A stretch of 5,893 bases of DNA from JALYGK01 sp036259835 (GCA_036259835.1 DATABA010000123.1:1-5893); one strand, 5' to 3'; shown: positions 1-5,210, counted from the stretch's first letter. The notes: a model not told the origin generated them from the sequence alone. Made by a program: numbers and translations.

Positions 1-1183
1 CCGCCAGCGCGTCCACCGCGGCGATGGCCTCCGGCGCATACCGGTGGTCGAGCCGTCCGGTGAACGTGAGCCGCCCCGCGAGCCCGGCCGCAGCCTTCAC
101 CTCGTCCGGCTCGAGCTCGAGCTGCATCGGCGACGCCTCACGGAGCCAGGCGTGGGCGTCCACATCGCCGGCGTCAAGGGCGAGAACGAGCGCGGTCAGC
201 CACTCGCGAAACTGCCCGAAGCCCACGACGATCGCACGGACGCGGTCGCCCAGGAGCACGGCTGCCTCGACGAGTCGATCGACGCCCTTTTGCGGGATCA
301 GCTTTCCGAAGTAGGCGACCAGCGGTCGCCCGTCACCGGAGAGCGCGGCGAGCCGACTTGCCGCGCCCGGGTCGGGAACGGCCTGATCGTATGTTCGCGA
401 GAGCGCGTTGAGCCGTTCCACGTCGCGGTCGTCGAGCGCCGCTCGAACGTCGTCGCCGAGGTTCGCGGGACGGCCACGGGACACATCCGGGTCGTCGCCG
501 AGCCGCGACACGACACCCTTTAGCGCTTCAGCGCGCGGGAGAGGGCGCCAGCGGTCGACGTCCACGCCGGGCGGCACGAGCCGAAAGCGCTCGGCCGGAA
601 GACCGGTGATCGCTCGGGTGCGCTGGAGCACGTCGTAGCTGGTGCCGGCGACCGCTCGGGCGCCGGCGAGGCCTTCCCGCGCGAGCTCTGCGTACCGGTC
701 CTGCAGGCGGACTGCGTACACGAGGTCGCTCCCGTGCACCTTCGCGATGTACGCGCCTTCGCCGAGTGCCCGCCGGGCCACGACCGGTCCGGGGACTGCG
801 TGCCCGGCGATGACGACGTCGGGTCTCCACGCTTTCGTCACGCGGCGCAGCTCGCGTACGTTCCGCTCGAGATACGCGCCGAGCTCATCGTCCGTCAGGT
901 CGACGAACGGCTTCACGTCGAACCCTTCGTACTCGTCCACGACGAATACCGGGAGGAGTGAGCCGATGTCGGGGCGGACGATCGCCACACGCCCGCCGTC
1001 CTCGGGAGCCGGCCGCACGTCCTCGACCTCAAGCGCCTCAAACCGGAACCGCCCAGGATGTGGCTCCTGACAGACGATCACGACGTCGTGCCCCTGACGC
1101 TTCCAGATCTTGGCGACCTTCGCCGTGTAAACGTTCGAGCCCGAACCGTCGAGCAGCCACCCGTGCCAGAGCAGGATCCGCAT
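1..1183 (-). CDS. GT4-type glycosyltransferase, C-terminus cut by window edge
   Basis: The minus-strand frame is open from ATG at 1183 to the left edge, giving 394 residues without a stop; I translated it by hand. It fits a retaining GT-B fold glycosyltransferase (family GT4), a cytoplasmic or membrane-peripheral enzyme moving a sugar from a nucleotide-sugar donor to an acceptor. The N-terminal domain starts MRILLWHGWL and has a glycine-rich loop, GSGSNVYT, at residues 13-20. HGSD lies at 150-153 and PPGVDVDRW at 204-212, near the interdomain hinge. The donor-binding domain carries the diagnostic FGKLIPQKGVDRLVEA at 292-307 and VVGFGQFR at 319-326. The expected C-terminal EAFG-type donor motif lies outside the window. 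Linkers at about 213-290 and 327-372 are longer than usual. The ATG at 1193 is out of frame, and no Shine-Dalgarno precedes 1183; a -10-like box suggests leaderless expression. Sugar and acceptor are unknown. Confidence 0.88.
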   Translation of the reverse strand, partial: MRILLWHGWLLDGSGSNVYTAKVAKIWKRQGHDVVIVCQEPHPGRFRFEALEVEDVRPAPEDGGRVAIVRPDIGSLLPVFVVDEYEGFDVKPFVDLTDDELGAYLERNVRELRRVTKAWRPDVVIAGHAVPGPVVARRALGEGAYIAKVHGSDLVYAVRLQDRYAELAREGLAGARAVAGTSYDVLQRTRAITGLPAERFRLVPPGVDVDRWRPLPRAEALKGVVSRLGDDPDVSRGRPANLGDDVRAALDDRDVERLNALSRTYDQAVPDPGAASRLAALSGDGRPLVAYFGKLIPQKGVDRLVEAAVLLGDRVRAIVVGFGQFREWLTALVLALDAGDVDAHAWLREASPMQLELEPDEVKAAAGLAGRLTFTGRLDHRYAPEAIAAVDALA

Positions 1184-1191
1184 CGCCGGGC

Positions 1192-1220
1192 ATCGTAGTG
1201 GCGCGGCGCGCGGCCGCGAA
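1192..1220 (-). promoter_or_regulatory. Putative leaderless promoter of the glycosyltransferase gene
   Basis: Read on the minus strand, TACGAT (1197-1192) fits the TANNNT -10 pattern and ends 8 nt before the ATG at 1183, which would place transcription start at or next to the start codon. A weak -35 candidate, TTCGCG (1220-1215), sits at the canonical 17-nt spacing but matches TTGACA at only three positions. No ribosome binding site is present, which agrees with leaderless translation. This is inferred from sequence pattern only. Confidence 0.42.
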
Positions 1221-1225
1221 CAGCC

Positions 1226-1241
1226 GCCGGGTTAGCCCGGC
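1226..1241. other. Small GC-rich hairpin at the end of the VOC gene
   Basis: GCCGGG (1226-1231) and CCCGGC (1236-1241) can pair as a 6-bp stem around the 4-nt loop TTAG, covering the stop codon of the VOC gene at 1234-1232. No T-run follows on the minus strand, so it is not a standard intrinsic terminator. It could slow or partly terminate transcription before the glycosyltransferase gene, or be a chance product of GC-rich sequence. The rest of the 48-bp gap is GC-rich and includes the 10-bp palindrome CGCGGCCGCG (1209-1218). Confidence 0.25.
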
Positions 1242-1594
1242 TGGAACGGACTGACCAGCTGAAAGTAGTTGTCGTCGGGGTCGGAAAAAGTGGCGATGGA
1301 CATCCCCGCTTCTTCGGCTGGCTCGTAAGGCTCCCTTACCACCGTGGCGCCTGCTGCGGTGAGCCGTTCGAAGTCGCCTTTTACGTCGTCGGACTCGAGG
1401 TTCCAGATCAACCTGCCCGGGTGGGCGTTCTTGCCCTTCACCTGGTCATGCGGCCCGACCGTCATCCAACCACCTCCGAGCTGCCAGCTGCTGAAGCCGC
1501 CGCTTTCCCAACCCGGCTTGCCGAACAGCTTGGTGTAGTAATCGGTCAGGCGTTGAGGATCCTCTGACCCAATGAGGATGCCGTTCATGTTCAT
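1232..1594 (-). CDS. VOC superfamily protein (glyoxalase/bleomycin-resistance fold)
   Basis: A 120-residue protein, the usual length for a single-chain VOC protein with two beta-alpha-beta-beta-beta modules. The first module holds GILIGSEDPQRLTDYYTKLF (residues 5-24), the typical first strand followed by the helix carrying the YY..LFG pattern. The second module ends with the hallmark DPDDNYFQLVSP (105-116), a variant of DPxGNxxEL. Family members act as isomerases, dioxygenases or ligand-binding and resistance proteins, commonly as dimers. The usual metal ligands are not convincingly present: no histidine lies in the first strand, and the final Glu is Gln112. A non-metal binding role or a divergent site is therefore possible. 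The start at 1594 is supported by AAGGAGGT just upstream; Met3 would be too far from it. The gene is divergent from tag. Substrate unknown. Confidence 0.9.
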   Translation of the reverse strand: MNMNGILIGSEDPQRLTDYYTKLFGKPGWESGGFSSWQLGGGWMTVGPHDQVKGKNAHPGRLIWNLESDDVKGDFERLTAAGATVVREPYEPAEEAGMSIATFSDPDDNYFQLVSPFQPG

Positions 1595-1598
1595 GCCG

Positions 1599-1606
1599 AC
1601 CTCCTT
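1599..1606 (-). promoter_or_regulatory. Strong Shine-Dalgarno of the VOC gene
   Basis: On the minus strand AAGGAGGT (1606-1599) is a near-perfect anti-16S match. The GGAGG core ends 5 nt before the ATG at 1594 and 11 nt before the alternative in-frame ATG at 1588, so it favours the upstream start. It contrasts with the neighbouring tag and glycosyltransferase genes, which lack any such site. Confidence 0.75.
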
Positions 1607-1630
1607 GGGGATCGAAGAAGGAACTTGGCC

Positions 1631-1637
1631 TACGCTA
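1631..1637. promoter_or_regulatory. Symmetric TACGCTA, candidate shared -10 for tag (+) and VOC gene (-)
   Basis: The plus strand reads TACGCT (1631-1636), a TANNNT -10 box ending 8 nt before the ATG of tag at 1645, consistent with a leaderless transcript. The minus strand reads TAGCGT (1637-1632), which would start transcription around 1625 and give the VOC mRNA a leader of about 30 nt containing its Shine-Dalgarno. No good -35 is visible at 17 nt for either direction; TTGGGG (1605-1610) on the plus strand is 20 nt from the box. Confidence 0.42.
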
Positions 1638-1644
1638 CCTCGCC

Positions 1645-2301
1645 ATGTCGATGCGTGAAACGCGCCAGGGCGTGGTGATCGCCGACGACGGCGTGGCCAG
1701 ATGCTGGTGGTCTGTGGATGACCCGCTTTATCGCGACTACCACGATGCCGAGTGGGGCAGGCCGGTGGCCGACGACCGTCGGATCTTCGAAAAGATCTGC
1801 CTGGAAGGTTTTCAGTCGGGACTGAGCTGGCTGACGATCCTTCGGAAACGCGAGAACTTTCGCAAGGCGTTCAAGTCATTCGATATCGAGGCCGTGGCGA
1901 GATTCGACGGCCGGACCGCCGACCGACTCATGCTTGACGCCGGGATCGTGCGGAACCGGGCGAAGATCGAGGCGACCATCAACAACGCGCGCAGGTCCCT
2001 CGACGTTATCGACGAGTTCGGCAGCCTCGCAGCGTACGTGTGGGCGTTCGAACCGAAGCGTGGGGTGCGCCCAGCTTCGCTCGATTGGAACACCCTCGTT
2101 CACATGGGTCCGAGCGAAGAGGCCACGGCCATGAGCAAGGACCTCAAGCGACGAGGGTGGGCGTTTGTCGGCCCGACGACCATCTACTCGGCCATGGAGT
2201 CGATTGGCCTCGTCAACGACCACCTGACGGGCTGTGATGTGCGAAGCGATGTAGAAGAGGAGAGGTCCCGCTTCCGGCGTCCAACGCGCCACTCGAGCTG
2301 A
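1645..2301 (+). CDS. tag: DNA-3-methyladenine glycosylase I (Tag)
   Basis: A 218-residue protein that removes N3-methyladenine from alkylated DNA by hydrolysing the glycosidic bond, starting base-excision repair in the cytoplasm. It aligns along its length with E. coli Tag (recalled from memory). The zinc ligands are Cys20, His33, His193 and Cys197, with the same spacings as E. coli Cys4/His17 and His175/Cys179. Glu54 in ICLEG corresponds to the base-recognition residue Glu38, Trp62 in GLSW to Trp46, and Tyr32 to Tyr16. Other signatures are DPLYRDYHDAEWG (26-38), the LxKREN-like LRKREN (66-71), DAGIVRNRAKIEA (98-110) and the terminal GLVNDHLTGC (188-197). It carries about 16 extra N-terminal residues and an Arg/Ser-rich tail. 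Met3 (1651) is an alternative start, but the ATG at 1645 is placed 8 nt after a -10-like box and no Shine-Dalgarno is present. It converges on the HAD gene with only 11 nt between stops. Confidence 0.96.
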   Translation: MSMRETRQGVVIADDGVARCWWSVDDPLYRDYHDAEWGRPVADDRRIFEKICLEGFQSGLSWLTILRKRENFRKAFKSFDIEAVARFDGRTADRLMLDAGIVRNRAKIEATINNARRSLDVIDEFGSLAAYVWAFEPKRGVRPASLDWNTLVHMGPSEEATAMSKDLKRRGWAFVGPTTIYSAMESIGLVNDHLTGCDVRSDVEEERSRFRRPTRHSS

Positions 2302-2312
2302 ACTCGTCGTCG

Positions 2313-3044
2313 CTAGCGAAAATCCCGCAACGCCACTTCGGCGAGAGAGCGCATGTCGGGGACAATGACATCCGGCGCGACCGAAGCGGGAGGGGTCGCA
2401 CCGAACCCCTCCTTTCCTCTCCGCCGGTCAACCCACACCGTGAAGAGGCCCATTCGCTTTGCAGGAACGTGATCGTGATAGAGGCTTTGGGCCACGTGAA
2501 GGACCCTGTCGGGTGAGGTTCCGATCCTTTCAAGCGCCACCTCGAAATTGCGCCGGCTAGGTTTGTAGCTGCCGACCTGTTCAGCAGTCACGACCCAGTC
2601 GAAGGTCACCCTGAGGCGCTCATTCGACCTCGCGAACAGGTCGTCGTCGCAGTTCGTGATGACTCCCAAACGAAACCGAGTCGATAGTCGGGCGAGTGCC
2701 TCGGCGGAGTCGTCGAACGGTGGCCAGTCGCCCACAGACTTCGCGAACGCTTCCGCCTCGTCGTCACTGGGAGAGAATCCGAATCTGTCGCCGAGGGCAC
2801 GCACGCACCGACGGAGGATCTCCTTGTATGGAAGATAGTCACCCTTCTCGAGATCGGCTTCCTCGCGCGCATAGGCCTCCAGGAGCTCCTCATTGCGTGC
2901 CTGGAGACCTCGCCGGTCGAGCACTTCGTGGATGGCATCGAGCAGACCGCGCTCCCAATCGATCAACGTTCCGTAGCAATCGAAGGTCAGCACTTCGAAG
3001 ACGCTGAAGTCGAACCCCGCCTGAATCCTTTCGTCTTGACCCAT
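2313..3044 (-). CDS. HAD-superfamily hydrolase, haloacid dehalogenase type II-like
   Basis: A 243-residue cytoplasmic protein with all four HAD landmarks. Motif I is TFDCYGTL (20-27) with nucleophile Asp22; the second Asp of phosphatases is Tyr24, as in 2-haloacid dehalogenases. An alpha-helical cap follows (about 33-108). Motif II is VITN (128-131) with Thr130, motif III is Lys161 in SYKPSRRNF, and motif IV is HVAQSLYHDHVPAKRMGL (183-200) with Asp191. The Asn of true L-2-haloacid dehalogenases (SSNAWD) appears as Ser187, and the GD of phosphatase motif IV is Ala-Gln, so neither dehalogenase nor phosphatase activity can be assigned safely. The start at 3044 leaves 21 residues before Asp22, has only a poor Shine-Dalgarno, and lies 17 nt after the stop of the metallopeptidase gene, suggesting co-transcription and translational coupling. 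Substrate unknown. Confidence 0.9.
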   Translation of the reverse strand: MGQDERIQAGFDFSVFEVLTFDCYGTLIDWERGLLDAIHEVLDRRGLQARNEELLEAYAREEADLEKGDYLPYKEILRRCVRALGDRFGFSPSDDEAEAFAKSVGDWPPFDDSAEALARLSTRFRLGVITNCDDDLFARSNERLRVTFDWVVTAEQVGSYKPSRRNFEVALERIGTSPDRVLHVAQSLYHDHVPAKRMGLFTVWVDRRRGKEGFGATPPASVAPDVIVPDMRSLAEVALRDFR

Positions 3045-3061
3045 ACCTGGACAGCCGCTTG

Positions 3062-3937
3062 CTACTCCTGGAAGGTGTCGCAGCTATCGGCGTCGCCCGA
3101 GTCGAAGCCTCTTCGGAACCAGCTGACGCGCTGCTCGGAGGAACCGTGCGTCCAGGTTTCTGGATTCGTCGTTCCGGTCGCCTGCCTCTGAATCCGGTCG
3201 TCGCCCACCGCGGCCGCCGCGGTGAGCCCTTCCTCGAGGTCACCGCGCTCGAGGATTCGCCGCTGATACGTCGTGTGACCCCAGACTCCGGCAAAGCAGT
3301 CGGCCTGTAGCTCCAGGTTGATCGACAGTTCGTTCGCCGCGTCGGGCTGCTCTTCCTGAGCCTGGCGAACGCTTCCGCTCACCCCCAGGACGTTTTGGAC
3401 GTGATGGGCGATTTCGTGAGCGATCACGTACGCCTGCGCAAAGTCTCCGGGCGCGCCGAACCGTCGGTTCAGCTCGCGGAAGAACCCGAGGTCCAGGTAC
3501 ACGGTTTGATCGGCCGGGCAGTAGAACGGCCCAACCTCGGAGGTGGCATGACCGCACGCGGTCTGAACCGCCTCGGTGAACAGGACCAGCTCGGCGGGAC
3601 GGTACTGACGGCCGGCGCGCTGGAACTGCTGCTGCCACGTTCCCTGTACGTCGTCGAGAACGAAGGAGACGAAATCGACGAGCTTTCGATCCGGGTCCGG
3701 AGCGCCCGGAAGCGGCGACCCGCCGGTGGCGCCGGGCACGCTCGGAAGGCCCTCGACGCCAGGGATGTTTATGCCGCCATCGTTCAACAGTCGCCCACCG
3801 AACAGAAGCGCGATGAGGAGAACTACGACGCCGGGCAGGCCGGCTTTGATCGGAAGGCCTCCGAGTCCCCCGAGCCCACCACTTGCGCCTCGTTGATCTC
3901 GAAGATGCGCGCTACGACGCCGTACCCGCCACCTCAT
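3062..3937 (-). CDS. ypfJ: Membrane-anchored YpfJ-family neutral zinc metallopeptidase
   Basis: The 291-residue protein begins MRWRVRRRSA, the usual start of this family (YpfJ, PF04228), so I placed the start at 3937 rather than at an upstream ATG at 4168. A basic N-terminus precedes one hydrophobic segment (about 32-47) that should anchor the protein with its catalytic domain outside the membrane. A Gly/Pro-rich linker (48-82) follows. The zinc site HEIAHH (174-179) gives ligands His174 and His178 and catalytic Glu175; ELQAD (209-213) fits the ExxAD motif of gluzincins, with Glu209 the likely third ligand. QADCFAGVWG (211-220) is a family signature. Cys128, Cys140, Cys214 and Cys286 could form disulfides in the extracytoplasmic domain. 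No Shine-Dalgarno is seen; a TACGCT box 9 nt upstream suggests leaderless expression. The physiological substrate of the family is not established. The HAD gene follows after 17 nt. Confidence 0.92.
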   Translation of the reverse strand: MRWRVRRRSAHLRDQRGASGGLGGLGGLPIKAGLPGVVVLLIALLFGGRLLNDGGINIPGVEGLPSVPGATGGSPLPGAPDPDRKLVDFVSFVLDDVQGTWQQQFQRAGRQYRPAELVLFTEAVQTACGHATSEVGPFYCPADQTVYLDLGFFRELNRRFGAPGDFAQAYVIAHEIAHHVQNVLGVSGSVRQAQEEQPDAANELSINLELQADCFAGVWGHTTYQRRILERGDLEEGLTAAAAVGDDRIQRQATGTTNPETWTHGSSEQRVSWFRRGFDSGDADSCDTFQE

Positions 3938-3946
3938 GCGCGTCCC

Positions 3947-3952
3947 AGCGTA
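3947..3952 (-). promoter_or_regulatory. Putative leaderless -10 box of the metallopeptidase gene
   Basis: Minus-strand TACGCT (3952-3947) ends 9 nt before the ATG at 3937. It is the same hexamer, at nearly the same distance, as the box in front of tag. No recognisable -35 lies 17-18 nt upstream, and no ribosome binding site lies between box and ATG. If correct, the message would begin at or within a base or two of the start codon. Confidence 0.4.
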
Positions 3953-3978
3953 GAGGACTCGATGTGCGAGCGCGTGCT

Positions 3979-4004
3979 GTTTGTCTCTCCGGGTCAAGGG
4001 GTAG
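3979..4004 (+). promoter_or_regulatory. Candidate SigB/SigF-type stress promoter of the three-gene operon
   Basis: GTTT (3979-3982) and GGGTAG (3999-4004) are separated by 16 nt. This resembles the GTTT...GGGTAT promoters read by general-stress sigma factors of the SigB/SigF group in Bacillus and actinobacteria. Transcription would begin near 4011, giving a leader of about 23 nt that contains the GGGGAGG ribosome binding site of the gene at 4034. The last base of the -10 (G instead of T) departs from consensus. It sits in the 96-bp region shared with the divergent metallopeptidase gene. Confidence 0.42.
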
Positions 4005-4021
4005 GTGACACGTAACAGATC

Positions 4022-4028
4022 GGGGAGG
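4022..4028 (+). promoter_or_regulatory. Shine-Dalgarno of the first stress-operon gene
   Basis: GGGGAGG lies 5 nt before the ATG at 4034 and fixes this start. The longer out-of-phase reading that begins at 4005 has no such site. Confidence 0.7.
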
Positions 4029-4033
4029 CGAAT

Positions 4034-4810
4034 ATGGCCGTCGAAAGTCGAGATCCTTCGTTCACTGCATCCAGCCCGTCCAGCACCGAAAGCGAAACAA
4101 GCAAGACGGAGCAAGCAACAACTGCGGCAAAGGAACAAGCCAAGGAAGTCGCCGGCACCGCCGCGCAAGCTGCACAGGGAGTGGCCGCCGAGGCCGGCCA
4201 GCAGGCTCGGCAGGTCGCGCAGGAAGCCTCGCGCCAGGTCCGCGGCATTGCCGACCAGGCCAAAGAGCAGGCCCGCCAGCAGGCCAACAACCAGACGCAG
4301 CGCGCGGCGCAGAGTCTTCGCACCCTCAGCGACCAGATGCGAGCCCTGGCCGAAGGGCGCCAGCAGGAGTCGGGCGATGCACGCAATTACGCTTCCTGGT
4401 TCGCCGACCGCGCCGCCGACATGGCTCAGCAGCTTGAGAGCAGAGGACTCGAGGGCCTGGTCTCCGACCTAAAGAGCTTCGCGCGTCGCCGTCCGGCGTT
4501 GTTCCTCGCTGGTTCGGCAGCGACCGGCTTCCTGATCAGCCGCGTCGCCAAGAGCGCGCAGGGCTCACAGCAGGCCGAAGAGCAAACGTTCGCGCCTTCG
4601 GCGTTGGCCGGAGGGGAGCTTCCGGCGGCCGCCACACTCCAACAGGACACGGCCAGGATTGGCGACATCTCGGTCGAGCCGCTGCCCGCAGGAGACGTCG
4701 ACCCCGCAGTCGTCACCACCGATGTGGATCCGACGGTGGTCGAGGCATCCGAATCGGTGCGAAGCGGCGCGGCGGTCGCGGATGAAGGCACGGAGCGGGA
4801 AGGAGCCTGA
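4034..4810 (+). CDS. Repeat-rich stress-type protein with 11-mer repeats and a glycine-zipper hydrophobic segment
   Basis: I do not recognise a named family for this 258-residue protein; it resembles DUF3618/DUF883-type and LEA/apolipophorin-like proteins. Residues 1-30 are Ser/Thr/Glu-rich and disordered-looking. Residues 32-108 form seven contiguous 11-residue units rich in Ala, Gln, Glu and Lys/Arg, with small or aliphatic residues at positions 1, 5 and 8, as expected for a long amphipathic helix. A helical stretch with the pattern WFADRAADMAQQLE follows (122-135). Arg151-Pro154 lead into a short hydrophobic segment with glycine spacing (155-172), long enough to dip into or cross a membrane. 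The tail (175-258) is acidic and low-complexity and holds a duplicated VDPxVV motif. It is first of three genes, 1 nt from the next ATG, and preceded by a strong Shine-Dalgarno and a stress-type promoter candidate. The inferred role is membrane-associated stress protection. Confidence 0.8.
   Translation: MAVESRDPSFTASSPSSTESETSKTEQATTAAKEQAKEVAGTAAQAAQGVAAEAGQQARQVAQEASRQVRGIADQAKEQARQQANNQTQRAAQSLRTLSDQMRALAEGRQQESGDARNYASWFADRAADMAQQLESRGLEGLVSDLKSFARRRPALFLAGSAATGFLISRVAKSAQGSQQAEEQTFAPSALAGGELPAAATLQQDTARIGDISVEPLPAGDVDPAVVTTDVDPTVVEASESVRSGAAVADEGTEREGA
4127..4357 (+). repeat. Seven tandem 11-residue (33-nt) LEA-like units
   Basis: Inside the first operon gene, residues 32-108 divide without gaps into seven 11-mers that begin at residues 32, 43, 54, 65, 76, 87 and 98. 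The clearest units are AGQQARQVAQE (54-64) and ASRQVRGIADQ (65-75). Conservation is at protein level; the underlying DNA has diverged, so it is an old repeat rather than a recent tandem duplication. Confidence 0.65.
4798..4805 (+). promoter_or_regulatory. Shine-Dalgarno of the holin-X/DUF1469-type gene
   Basis: GGAAGGAG ends 6 nt before the ATG at 4812 and lies inside the last codons of the preceding gene. It selects this ATG over upstream in-frame starts such as 4659 and supports translational coupling of the two genes. Confidence 0.65.
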
Positions 4811-4811
4811 G

Positions 4812-5210
4812 ATGAGCATCGACAACTCGAAGATCGAACGGTCGGTGCCGGAGCTCGTCTCCGACGTGGCGAAGGACATCAGCACCCTGGTCCGCAAGGA
4901 GCTCGAGCTGGCAAAGATCGAAACCAAAGAGGAGATCTCTCGCGGGGCAAAGGCCGGCGGAATGATCGGCGGAGCCGGCGGCGCCGCCTACTTCGCGTTG
5001 CTGCTGCTGTCGTTCGGCATCGTGTTTCTCCTCGACCTCGCCATGCCGCTGTGGCTGTCGTTCGTGGTCGTTGCGGCCGTGTATGGCGTGGTCGCTGCGG
5101 TTCTCTTCATCCAGGGCCGCACACGAATGAAGGAAATCAACCCGGTGCCCGAAGAAACCGTGGAGTCCGTCAAGGAGGACGTGAGATGGCTCAAAGCCCA
5201 GAACAGGTAA
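4812..5210 (+). CDS. Phage holin-X/DUF1469-family small membrane protein
   Basis: The 132-residue protein fits the actinobacterial holin superfamily 6 / DUF1469 group (PF07332), relatives of E. coli YqjE; the name does not imply lysis. The cytoplasmic N-terminal helix contains SVPELVSDVAKDISTLVRKELELAKIE (11-37), the characteristic VPxLVxxLxxDxxxLVRxELxLAK pattern. GAKAGGMIGGAGGAAYF (45-61), a glycine-zipper stretch, runs into the first membrane helix (about 56-76), and a second follows at about 80-100. The basic turn after helix 2 and the charged tail (102-132) would return to the cytoplasm, forming a hairpin. It starts 1 nt after the previous stop and overlaps the next gene by 25 nt, so all three genes are almost certainly one transcript. 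A partner role for the flanking repeat proteins, in envelope stress, is inferred from context only. Confidence 0.88.
   Translation: MSIDNSKIERSVPELVSDVAKDISTLVRKELELAKIETKEEISRGAKAGGMIGGAGGAAYFALLLLSFGIVFLLDLAMPLWLSFVVVAAVYGVVAAVLFIQGRTRMKEINPVPEETVESVKEDVRWLKAQNR
5172..5178 (+). promoter_or_regulatory. Shine-Dalgarno of the DUF3618-type gene, inside the upstream gene
   Basis: AAGGAGG lies 7 nt before the ATG at 5186. It decides this start against the upstream in-frame ATG at 5051, which would add 45 residues made from the shadow frame of the holin-X-type gene. Being embedded in coding sequence, it points to coupled translation. Confidence 0.72.

Noticed and set aside
44..1070. Several plus-strand open frames of 75-160 codons opposite the glycosyltransferase
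   Set aside because: They lack ribosome binding sites and recognisable motifs, are Arg/Ser/Pro-rich, and mirror the reading frame of a convincingly conserved minus-strand gene; high GC makes such antisense frames common.
2294..2318. Possible terminator between the convergent tag and HAD genes
   Set aside because: Only a 4-bp stem (CGAG/CTCG) and an 8-bp palindrome (CGCTAGCG) are present, with no T-run in the correct orientation on either strand.
3395..4015. 206-codon plus-strand open frame antisense to the metallopeptidase
   Set aside because: The opposite strand encodes an intact HEIAHH/ExxAD peptidase; the plus-strand translation shows no family features and no ribosome binding site.
3938..4168. 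77-residue N-terminal extension of the metallopeptidase
   Set aside because: Family members begin at MRWR; the extension is Cys/Arg-rich nonsense that overlaps the divergent operon's promoter and first gene.
5051..5185. 45-residue N-terminal extension of the DUF3618-type protein
   Set aside because: It is the shadow frame of the membrane-protein gene; the ATG at 5186 has a strong, well-placed Shine-Dalgarno and begins the DUF3618 signature.
4812..5210. Reading the holin-family gene as a sign of a prophage
   Set aside because: No lysin, structural or integrase gene is nearby, and this holin-X/DUF1469 group is common in chromosomal stress operons.
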